From contig CP065008.1 in assembly GCA_016699735.1 (NCBI GenBank), positions 930,001-994,000 of the forward strand: 64,000 nt of DNA, written 5' to 3'. Under the pieces are notes generated by a model. That model did no database searches. It was given only the letters and a program-made list of their open reading frames with translations, and was not told where the DNA came from. Source of the stretch: Alphaproteobacteria bacterium. GTDB taxonomy: Bacteria; Pseudomonadota; Alphaproteobacteria; Micavibrionales; Micavibrionaceae. Below are positions 57,778 through 64,000 of the stretch, piece by piece (positions within the stretch are counted from its first letter, which is position 1; each line of letters begins with the position of its first letter). Both the position numbers and the translations under genes were made by a program.

Positions 57778-58695
57778 CTATTTATCGGCGGGTTCTTCGA
57801 TATAGACATCCATCTGCTGCCCAATATAAAGCCCCTGAACATCGGCGGGCAGGGCGTAGATGATCTGTAATACCCGGGTATCAACCCGTTGCCCGGAGAC
57901 GGCAAGGTTCTGCTTCGGCTCGACATAGGGTTCGGTCCTGACGAATGTGAGAGGATAGGCTTTATCCGTCACCCCGCGCAGCAACCCTTCGGCAGTGGCG
58001 GATTTGGTAATCCGACCGGCATTTTCCTCGTCGATTTCAACCCGCACATGTAAGGAGGAAAGATCGCCCATGCGGATCAACGGCGGCGATACGATGCCCG
58101 CAGACGCAAACTCGCCCGGCCGGATATTAATGTCCAGAATAGTCCCGGCGGAAGGCGCACGCACAGTCATCCGCTCCTTGGTCGTCTGCGCTTGCGCCAG
58201 TTGTGTCTCCGCCTCTTTAACTCTTGCCGATGCGAACTCGGCGGCGAATTTCCCTCGGTTATATTCATCCTTTGAAACGGATTGCGGATTACGGACATCC
58301 TGGATCAGTTTAAATTTATCAATAGCATCCTCGGCGGCAATCTTGGCGGTCTCCAGAACGGCCGTATAACGGGCTATTTGGGCGTCGATATCCCGCATAT
58401 CGAGCGAAAACAAAGCAGCTCCCTCTTTGACCGTATCTCCGGCCTTCACATGAACGTTGCTGACCAGACCCGAAATTTCCGTCCCGATGGCCACGAGTTC
58501 GCCCTTGGGTTCGATCACCCCGATCCCGGAAACCGAACGCGCAAAGCCGCTCTCGGGGGGCGGGGCGTCGGGTGCTTTTTTCGGAACCTCCGCACGGGTC
58601 AAAACCGAAAAAAGCGCAAAACTGAGTGCAAAGAGAGCAACGAAGGGCAGCTTCCATCCGCGGGTCCGTCTCCAGAGTTTCATCATGTAATTCAC
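57778..58695 (-). CDS. HlyD/DevB-like membrane fusion protein
   Basis: The 305-residue adaptor has an N-terminal membrane anchor (LPFVALFALSFALFSVLTR), a lipoyl half near residues 55-95 (GVIEPKGELVAIGTEISGLV, VHVKAGDTVKEGAALFSLD), a helical hairpin (100-175, QIARYTAVLETAKIAAEDAI and VKEAETQLAQAQTTKERM) and the second lipoyl/beta-barrel half (VRAPSAGTILDINIRPGE). It joins an inner-membrane ABC exporter to an outer-membrane channel. Its ATG overlaps the stop of the ATPase gene (58692-58695). Confidence 0.9.
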   Translation of the reverse strand: MNYMMKLWRRTRGWKLPFVALFALSFALFSVLTRAEVPKKAPDAPPPESGFARSVSGIGVIEPKGELVAIGTEISGLVSNVHVKAGDTVKEGAALFSLDMRDIDAQIARYTAVLETAKIAAEDAIDKFKLIQDVRNPQSVSKDEYNRGKFAAEFASARVKEAETQLAQAQTTKERMTVRAPSAGTILDINIRPGEFASAGIVSPPLIRMGDLSSLHVRVEIDEENAGRITKSATAEGLLRGVTDKAYPLTFVRTEPYVEPKQNLAVSGQRVDTRVLQIIYALPADVQGLYIGQQMDVYIEEPADK

Positions 58696-59408
58696 TCCTT
58701 ATGAATATAGTCTTCCGGTTTGTGGTCGCCGGTGATCGTTCCGTCGCTCATCTCAAGAATTCTGTCGGCAAAATGATAAATCCGGTTATCGTGCGTCACC
58801 ACCAGCACCGCGCGTTGATGATCGTTGGCAGCCGAGCGCAGAATCTCCATGACGGACTGCCCGGTTTTCGCATCAAGAGAGGCCGTCGGCTCATCACAAA
58901 CGATAAGATCGGGATCGTGCACGAGCGCCCTGGCAATCGCCACCCGCTGCTGTTGCCCACCCGAAAGCTGCCGAGGCTGCTTGTGCAGATGCTCCCCCAT
59001 CCCGAGCGTTTCAAGGATTGTTGAAGCTTTCGCGCCGGCTTCCTTCATAGGAATGCCGCCGGCGATAAGCGGAAGGGCTGCATTTTCGACCGCCGTCAGG
59101 GCCGGAAGCAGATTGAATTGTTGAAAGATAAAGCCGATATGCTCCCGCCTGAAAATCACTTTCCGGCGGTCGCTCAGGTCGGTGATCTCGGTACCCATGA
59201 CCGTAACCGTCCCGTCCGTGGGGGTCAGGATGCCCGACATGATCGAAATCAGGGTCGTCTTCCCGCATCCCGAAGGTCCGACCAGCATCGTCAGTTCGCC
59301 CATCCGCACCATACAGGAAACATCGTGGATCACGCGGTTGGAGCGCCCGTCACCGATGGAAAAGTCCTTGTTGATATGCTCGATATTAACGGCTTCGGAC
59401 ATAAACAT
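58692..59408 (-). CDS. ABC exporter ATPase (DevA/MacB-type)
   Basis: The 238-residue protein has Walker A GPSGCGKTTLI, the Q loop FIFQQFNLLPALTAVENAAL, signature LSGGQQQRVAIARAL, Walker B LIVCDEPTASLD and the H loop VVTHDNRIYHFADRI. The HDNR ending is typical of DevA-like exporters. It starts one base before the permease stop region and overlaps the adaptor gene, so the order is permease, ATPase, adaptor. It energises export of a lipid, glycan or drug. Confidence 0.95.
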   Translation of the reverse strand: MFMSEAVNIEHINKDFSIGDGRSNRVIHDVSCMVRMGELTMLVGPSGCGKTTLISIMSGILTPTDGTVTVMGTEITDLSDRRKVIFRREHIGFIFQQFNLLPALTAVENAALPLIAGGIPMKEAGAKASTILETLGMGEHLHKQPRQLSGGQQQRVAIARALVHDPDLIVCDEPTASLDAKTGQSVMEILRSAANDHQRAVLVVTHDNRIYHFADRILEMSDGTITGDHKPEDYIHKE

Positions 59409-60548
59409 TTAACCCCTGAACACGATAGCGGGATCAAGCTTGAAGACTTTCCGCAAGCTGAAAATAATTGAAAAAAGCGTAATAATTCCAATCACAACAG
59501 ACGTCCCGACCATAACCTGCCACCTCAGAATAAACCCCTTAAGGGCCGGAAGTTCTGCGGTAGACTGAAAGAAAAAGGCTGTCAGACCAATCCCCAGTGC
59601 ATAACCGATACACGCAACGACAGCGGCCTGAAGCAGAACAACCCGCAGAAGCTGACCGTTGGTAAAACCGATCGCCTTCATCGCCCCGAATTGCTTCAGG
59701 CTCTCGATGACAAAAATATAAAAGGTTTGGGCCGTGATCGCCGCACCGATAATGATGCCCAGAACAATGGTAATTCCAAAATTAATAGGAATACCGGTGC
59801 GTTCAAGAATATACCGGATGCTGCGCCAGGCAAACTCCTCCTGCGTCAGAGCTTGCAGCCTCGTACGCTCGATAATTCGCTTCTTAAGCGCCTGCAAATC
59901 CTCTCCCTCCTTACCCTTCACAAGAACGAAGGGCAGCTTATTGCGCGTGGGTGGAGTAATTTCTACAGCCGTCTCATAGGAAACATAAAGGATAGGAAAC
60001 GTAAAAAAAGTAGGCATGACATCGCACACGGACGTCAGCATCAGGCGGTGATCGTTCAGTTCGATCGGGCGAGGCACGACAACCTTCTGCTTGGGCCAGG
60101 TAAAAAAATAGCCGTTCTGGTCCATCATCGCGTTCTGCGGACGGCGCAGGCTTTTCTTGTCCCCGATAATCATCTTCGGGCAAATCCCGACCAGGGAAAC
60201 ATCGTCCACGCCGATGAGCTGAACCTGCTGCGTCAGCCCGTCGGGCATACGGATCGTCGAAAGCCCCTTGTAAAACGGAACCGCCCATTGCACACCGGGA
60301 ACGCTGCGGACGTTATAAAGCTCGACGGCACGCATCGGTTCGACCTCTTCGATATACCGGACACGCGTATCCATCACCCAGATATCCGCCTCCGAAACGG
60401 CATAAATCGCGCTGGCCGTGCGGGCCATCAGGCTGATAAAAATGGAAACCTGCTGGGACATCAGGAGCGTCGCAAACGTAATGCCGAAAATCAGGCCGAG
60501 ATACTTGGCCGTGTCGCCCATCAGGATTTTCAGCGCGATACCGTTCAT
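59409..60548 (-). CDS. FtsX/DevC-type ABC permease
   Basis: The 379-residue permease has one N-terminal membrane helix (YLGLIFGITFATLLMSQQVSIFI), a large periplasmic domain of about 190 residues (YNVRSVPGVQWAVPFYKGLS) and three C-terminal helices (ITIVLGIIIGAAITAQTFYIF, LLQAAVVACIGYALGIGLTAF, VMVGTSVVIGIITLFSIIF), as in MacB/FtsX proteins. It is the first gene of the exporter operon, behind a promoter overlapped by a palindrome. Confidence 0.92.
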   Translation of the reverse strand: MNGIALKILMGDTAKYLGLIFGITFATLLMSQQVSIFISLMARTASAIYAVSEADIWVMDTRVRYIEEVEPMRAVELYNVRSVPGVQWAVPFYKGLSTIRMPDGLTQQVQLIGVDDVSLVGICPKMIIGDKKSLRRPQNAMMDQNGYFFTWPKQKVVVPRPIELNDHRLMLTSVCDVMPTFFTFPILYVSYETAVEITPPTRNKLPFVLVKGKEGEDLQALKKRIIERTRLQALTQEEFAWRSIRYILERTGIPINFGITIVLGIIIGAAITAQTFYIFVIESLKQFGAMKAIGFTNGQLLRVVLLQAAVVACIGYALGIGLTAFFFQSTAELPALKGFILRWQVMVGTSVVIGIITLFSIIFSLRKVFKLDPAIVFRG

Positions 60549-60571
60549 AAAAAAACTCTCATAAAATTAAA

Positions 60572-60591
60572 CTATATGGTACAGTATATAG
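60572..60591. promoter_or_regulatory. Candidate TetR operator between exporter and regulator
   Basis: Arms CTATAT (60572-60577) and ATATAG (60586-60591) flank a partly symmetric GGTACAGT centre. The dyad covers the -10 of the exporter promoter and lies between the divergent exporter and tetR-like genes, the usual place for autoregulation. Confidence 0.55.
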
Positions 60592-60612
60592 AGTAAATAT
60601 TATTAAACGCAA
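60585..60612 (-). promoter_or_regulatory. Predicted promoter of the ABC exporter operon
   Basis: On the minus strand TTGCGT (60607-60612) is spaced 16 bases from TATATA (60585-60590). Transcription would start about 30 bases before the permease ATG at 60548. A repressor on the adjacent palindrome would block it. Confidence 0.6.
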
Positions 60613-60623
60613 GAGTATAATAA

Positions 60624-61256
60624 ATGAGAGATAAAAAAAAGCCGGCATCTCCAGGACGACCAAAGGATGAGGATAAGCGTAGAGCAATCCTGAAGGCCGC
60701 CGGAAAACTCTTCATGAAGCGCGGCATGGCCGGGACGACGATGGACGAGATCGCAAACAAGGCGGACGTATCAAAGCTGACCGTCTACAATCACTATGGC
60801 AGCAAGGAGGGGTTGTTCGAAGCCGTAATCCGCTCCAAATGCGAAGGCCATACCGGCGATCATATTTTTGACGATCTGACAGGAAAGAGCCCTGATAAGG
60901 AGCTGTACGGTATCGGAATGGCGTTTATTGGACTGGTATATAGTTCGGATGCAATCGCCCTGCACAGGATCATCATGAGCGAAGGTCAGAAAAACCCGGA
61001 GATGGGTCGCCTTTTTTATGCCGCCGGACCGGAGTCGTTATTCTCCCGCTTTTCCAAATATCTCGAAAAGGTTGAAAAACATTGCTCTTACAGGTTCCCC
61101 GACAAACGCGACGCGGCAGGAAGATTTTTCTGTCTGTTCAAAGGCGAGCTTCATATGCGGGCGCTCCTGAATATTTCCCCGCAACCAACAAAAAAAGAGC
61201 TGAAAAAAATGGCAAAAGGCAGCGTCGAATTTTTTCTGAAGGCCTTCAGCATTTAG
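60624..61256 (+). CDS. TetR/AcrR-family transcriptional regulator
   Basis: The 210-residue protein has a basic N terminus (MRDKKKPASPGRPKDEDKRR), then the TetR helix-turn-helix (ILKAAGKLFMKRGMAGTTMD, IANKADVSKLTVYNHYGSKE) and an AcrR-like C-terminal ligand domain with the typical YSSDAIALHRIIMSEGQKNP segment. It is divergent from the DevBCA-like exporter and presumably represses it until the substrate binds. Confidence 0.93.
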   Translation: MRDKKKPASPGRPKDEDKRRAILKAAGKLFMKRGMAGTTMDEIANKADVSKLTVYNHYGSKEGLFEAVIRSKCEGHTGDHIFDDLTGKSPDKELYGIGMAFIGLVYSSDAIALHRIIMSEGQKNPEMGRLFYAAGPESLFSRFSKYLEKVEKHCSYRFPDKRDAAGRFFCLFKGELHMRALLNISPQPTKKELKKMAKGSVEFFLKAFSI

Positions 61257-61575
61257 ATTTTAAGAGAAATGAATAAAAGTTCAATATTGACTAGCTAATA
61301 CAATAAGATAGCAGGTAAAATTATAACTTTTATTAGCTATTTTGCGGTGCACAATATATAATGCTTAACATTCAACGATCATGAGAGCTAAAATAGGCTG
61401 GCTTAAAAAGAGTATTTCTATATCGGGAAAATCGAAGTGACGGGCCAAAACGAAATTGACAAAATTCCAAGACACCCCTTGGATGATAAGATAGCATACG
61501 GCTACGACCTCAACCGCAATCAGGTGGCTTCGCTCGTCAGGGAGCGGGTTCTCTTGGGGCAGCGGGATAAGATTA
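61257..61575. other. AT-rich stretch with two possible small ORFs
   Basis: This gap is AT-rich and has TATAAT at 61357-61362 without a clear -35. On the plus strand a 19-residue basic ORF (61381-61440, MRAKIGWLKKSISISGKSK) ends in TGA that overlaps GTG 61437 of a 49-residue ORF ending at 61586, whose product is protein-like in composition (YDLNRNQVASLVRERVLLG). They overlap the next gene's first codons. Whether either is translated is uncertain. A minus-strand frame here is hydrophobic but less convincing. Confidence 0.35.
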
Positions 61576-62352
61576 ATGAGGAATAGTGGGATCATTATGG
61601 ACACAAACGAATATTTAAGAACGTCAGCAGCCCAGAACGTTATACGTGAACAGCTTTTGAGCAAGGGCAAGGATCAGGCAGGCGTTCCTATCGACTATGA
61701 GTGTGCAACGCTTGTAACTTCGCTGACAGACCTAAGCAATGCTGAATTTTCTGATAAAAGCGCAATTGTTCTTCCAAGAAAGATTGAAGGAGATTTTGAG
61801 GGATTAGCGCGGCGCATGAGCGCCGACATCTATAGCGGCAAGCTAAAGGGGACGCTTCAGTCAGACTGGCAAAAATCTGTTCGTATTGCCGATTCATGGT
61901 TAGGGGTTGAAACAGTGCGGGCGTATGCGGCAGATATTGATGCTTATAGCAGGGAGCTTGTGACGATTATCGAGGATATGGAATTTTTGGAAAGCTTGGG
62001 ACGGACTCCGTTGCTAAAAGTGTACTCCTACGATTATGACGATGACACTGTTGATCGGCCGCACGCTGACCCATATACGCCAAACTATTCAACAGGTGAA
62101 AAGTATGATGATCGTTACATCACGGTCTACAATCAAAAGGTAACACGCCACGCCAAACATCAGGACGCAGAAGCGAATGCTTCTCTGGATGAAATCAAGA
62201 CCTACAGGCTAAAGCCCGGTGCGTCTGTAGGAACCTTCAATAATTGTGATATCTGGCGTCAGGCTTGTGGAATAAATAAAAAAGCCAAGCCATTCATCCA
62301 TTGGTCTGGTACAGAGATAGGTGACGACCCAAAATTAATTCTGACGGCGTAA
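61576..62352 (+). CDS. Hypothetical protein, weakly DUF1826-like
   Basis: The frame gives 258 residues from ATG 61576; ATG 61597 (GGGAT upstream) is an equally good start. The protein has an N-terminal helical part, LKVYSYDYDDDTVDRPHADP near residue 150, a mid part rich in charged residues, and an ending FNNCDIWRQACGI, PFIHWSGTEIGDDPKLILTA. The His-x-Asp in RPHADP and the ending resemble DUF1826, a cupin-like fold, but this is weak. The gene is AT-richer than its neighbours and stands alone between regulators of other systems. Confidence 0.6.
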   Translation: MRNSGIIMDTNEYLRTSAAQNVIREQLLSKGKDQAGVPIDYECATLVTSLTDLSNAEFSDKSAIVLPRKIEGDFEGLARRMSADIYSGKLKGTLQSDWQKSVRIADSWLGVETVRAYAADIDAYSRELVTIIEDMEFLESLGRTPLLKVYSYDYDDDTVDRPHADPYTPNYSTGEKYDDRYITVYNQKVTRHAKHQDAEANASLDEIKTYRLKPGASVGTFNNCDIWRQACGINKKAKPFIHWSGTEIGDDPKLILTA

Positions 62353-62461
62353 CTTAAGTTAAAACAAATTCACTTGTATGCAGGGAATCTAGGCTAAGGG
62401 CTTGATTTTTCCAGGGTTTACAAAACTATCCCCAACACAATACGCTCATATCCCCAAAAAA

Positions 62462-62475
62462 TTGACTTAAATCAA
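62462..62475. promoter_or_regulatory. FNR/FixK-like box upstream of the PAS gene
   Basis: TTGACTTAAATCAA matches TTGAY-N4-RTCAA with nine of ten arm bases of the FNR consensus. It lies 62 bases before the ATG of the Aer-type PAS gene. Confidence 0.5.
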
Positions 62476-62490
62476 TTCTTGTCCAACAAT
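62462..62490 (+). promoter_or_regulatory. Possible promoter of the PAS-MCP pair
   Basis: TTGACT (62462-62467) is spaced 17 bases from AACAAT (62485-62490). The -10 is weak, as expected of an activated or oxygen-regulated promoter. It overlaps the FNR-like box, so a bound FNR-type protein would sit on the -35. Confidence 0.35.
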
Positions 62491-62537
62491 CTCACTTAGC
62501 ATGATGACGTCGACATTCTTATATCGCGGATGGTTCC

Positions 62538-63092
62538 ATGGCAGAAATCCAGACACTCTCTAAAGCGCGGACAATAACCCCTTCAGGCCGGGAGCAGTTT
62601 TTCGCTAACGATGAGGTCATCGTCAGCAAAACCGACCTGAAGGGCCGCATGACCTACGTCAACCGTGTCTTCATGAGAATCTCCGGCTACCATGAGGAGG
62701 AGTTGATCGGCCAGCCGCACAGCATGATCCGCCACCCGGAAATGCCGCGTGCGGTCTTTAAACTTCTGTGGGACACGTTGGAATCCCGTAAGGAAATCTT
62801 CGCCTACGTTGTCAATCTCTGCAAAAACGGCGACCATTATTGGGTGTTCGCTCATGTGACGCCGTCTTTTGATGGCTCTGGAAATGTTAACGGCTTCCAC
62901 TCCAACCGCCGCGTCCCGGACCGTAAGGTATTGGACGGCATTATACGCCCGCTTTACAAACAGCTTCTGGACGAGGAAAACCGTCACGCGAACCGTAAAG
63001 AGGGCATGAACAACGCTTTTTCCATGCTGGTGAACCTCCTCCAACAAAAAGGGATCGGATACGATGAGTTTATCTTCTCTCTCAAAGGCTAA
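62538..63092 (+). CDS. Soluble Aer-type PAS domain protein
   Basis: The 184-residue protein has one PAS domain (residues about 22-130): NDEVIVSKTDLKGRMTYVNR, GYHEEELIGQPHSMIRHPEM, LWDTLESRKEIFAYVVNLCK, NGDHYWVFAHVTPSF. RHPEMP is the signature of the FAD-binding PAS of aerotaxis receptors. Unlike Aer it has no transmembrane or signalling domain. A C-terminal helix (LLDEENRHANRKEGMNNAFS) may contact a partner. The following MCP overlaps its last 29 bases, so the two may form one split receptor. Confidence 0.9.
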   Translation: MAEIQTLSKARTITPSGREQFFANDEVIVSKTDLKGRMTYVNRVFMRISGYHEEELIGQPHSMIRHPEMPRAVFKLLWDTLESRKEIFAYVVNLCKNGDHYWVFAHVTPSFDGSGNVNGFHSNRRVPDRKVLDGIIRPLYKQLLDEENRHANRKEGMNNAFSMLVNLLQQKGIGYDEFIFSLKG

Positions 63093-64000
63093 AACGGCGG
63101 CCTGCGCCGCCGCGGGTATCGCACTGATCGGAGGGCTTTCGGGTATTCCTGCGGTCGCTCTTGGCGCATCGGTCCTTGCGGCGGCTCTTGTCGCTTTTTC
63201 TGTAGTAACCATAGGTAAAATCGAACGCGAAATAACGCGAACTAAAAATGTCTGCAAAGCCCTCGCAAACGGGGATTTTGATATGCGCCTGACCCACATA
63301 AAAGAAGGCGGGGACTTTGGGGAGTTCCAATGGACCCTCAACGAAATGACCGACAGTATGGACGCCTTTGTCCGCGAAGCGACCGCCGCCATGGAATATG
63401 TCAGCCGCAACCAGTACTTCCGCCGCATCCTGGAGCAGGGGATGCAAGGCTCGCTCCTCAACGGCGCCCGCGTGATCAACAAGGCCACGGAAAGCGTAGC
63501 GGAAAAAATGACCGGATTCGTAAACATCGCCAACGATGTGGACGTTTCTCTTAAGGACGTGGTCAACCAGATCAACACGACAGTAACAACTCTGGAGACG
63601 ACGGCCGACACCATGGGCGGAACCGTGGCCATGACTCGTGAAGGAGCGCAGAGCGCCGCGAGTATGTCCGATGAAACCTCACGCAACGTGCAGGCGATCT
63701 CCGCCGCCGCTGAGGAAATGTCGAGTGCGATTGCCGAAATCACGCAGCAGATGACCCGAACCTCAGAAATCGCCAACGGCGCGGTCAGTGAATCCGAACA
63801 GGCTCGGCAGATTGTCGAGGAACTGGCGCTGACCGCCAGCCAGATCGGCGATGTGGTGGTCTTGATCCAGAAAATCGCCGACCAGACCAATCTTTTGGCT
63901 CTGAATGCCACGATCGAAGCCTCAAGAGCAGGAGAGGCCGGCAAGGGCTTCGCGGTTGTCGCTGCCGAGGTCAAGGATTTAGCAAGTCAGACCTCCCGCG
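63064..64000 (+). CDS. Methyl-accepting chemotaxis protein, 3' end outside window
   Basis: ATG 63064 begins MSLSSLSKAKTAAC and continues in frame to the window edge (about 312 codons) with no stop. Two close hydrophobic segments (AAGIALIGGLSGIPAVALGA, SVLAAALVAFSVVTIG) leave no periplasmic domain. HAMP-like helices follow (VCKALANGDFDMRLTHIKEG), then the MCP signalling helix, with IADQTNLLALNATIEASRAG and FAVVAAEVKDLASQTS at the hairpin that contacts CheW/CheA. Input must come from elsewhere, most simply from the overlapping PAS protein. Confidence 0.93.
   Translation, partial: MSLSSLSKAKTAACAAAGIALIGGLSGIPAVALGASVLAAALVAFSVVTIGKIEREITRTKNVCKALANGDFDMRLTHIKEGGDFGEFQWTLNEMTDSMDAFVREATAAMEYVSRNQYFRRILEQGMQGSLLNGARVINKATESVAEKMTGFVNIANDVDVSLKDVVNQINTTVTTLETTADTMGGTVAMTREGAQSAASMSDETSRNVQAISAAAEEMSSAIAEITQQMTRTSEIANGAVSESEQARQIVEELALTASQIGDVVVLIQKIADQTNLLALNATIEASRAGEAGKGFAVVAAEVKDLASQTSR

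Noticed and set aside
61365..61670. 101-residue hydrophobic frame on the minus strand
   Set aside because: It overlaps the hypothetical gene and lacks a ribosome site. The plus-strand small ORFs are better supported.

Overview
The window looks like an alphaproteobacterial chromosome of moderate GC. The signs are a homodimer-type NADP isocitrate dehydrogenase, a YdcH/DUF465 protein, a YihY/BrkB protein, a queCDEF operon, TonB-dependent uptake and long runs of overlapping (ATGA) genes. The combination of a giant alpha-2-macroglobulin, a complete Bat operon and many chemosensory proteins recalls free-living or predatory lineages such as the Micavibrio group. That placement is a guess from gene content, not from a marker gene. 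No tRNA, rRNA, CRISPR array, prophage or transposase was seen. Genes are tightly packed and several convergent pairs overlap at their stop codons.

Layout. 1-5 kb: a hypothetical protein, a class II glutamine amidotransferase, a two-gene operon (secreted alkaline-phosphatase-superfamily protein plus membrane protein) behind two tandem promoter/operator copies, and a PQQ-type sugar dehydrogenase. 5-15 kb: a 1967-residue alpha-2-macroglobulin, two AT-richer small genes with a duplicated terminator, a KamA-like radical SAM protein and a BrkB-family membrane protein. 15-18 kb: a KAP P-loop NTPase translationally coupled to an HEGGH metallopeptidase-like protein, then icd. 19-31 kb: a large signalling block. 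It holds a CheA-like Hpt kinase without a CheW domain, a FIST sensor, a CheX-like phosphatase split by an in-frame amber codon, a CheY, a YfiR-like protein with a TonB receptor, a HAMP-PAS-PAS histidine kinase, another receiver, a degenerate kinase and a second CheY-CheX pair.

31-41 kb: a surface-glycan operon (two methyltransferases, flippase, GT2, GT2-GT4 fusion, GT4), a third methyltransferase and two sulfotransferase-like genes. 41-44 kb: queC-queD-queE-queF behind a preQ1-I riboswitch. 44-47 kb: a Sel1-repeat protein, a YiiX-like hydrolase, a hypothetical protein and a Yip1-like membrane protein. 47-55 kb: MoxR, DUF58, DUF4381, BatA, a fused BatB-BatC with a long Gln/Asp repeat, and BatD. 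55-58 kb: a PHB-depolymerase/LpqC-type esterase followed by two secreted paralogues that stop just before the catalytic serine. 58-61 kb: a DevBCA-like ABC exporter divergent from a TetR regulator. 61-64 kb: a hypothetical gene, then a soluble Aer-type PAS protein overlapping a methyl-accepting chemotaxis protein that runs off the window, with an FNR/FixK-like box upstream.

How they may work together. The 19-31 kb block reads as a phosphorelay network in which envelope signals (YfiR/TonB receptor, FIST) reach stand-alone CheY proteins, each paired with its own CheX-type phosphatase. The glycan genes, Bat operon, alpha-2-macroglobulin and secreted hydrolases all point to a cell that invests in its envelope. 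The strongest candidates for something undescribed are the duplicated CheY-CheX network with its amber codon, the KAP NTPase/metallopeptidase pair, and the esterase paralogues lacking a nucleophile.
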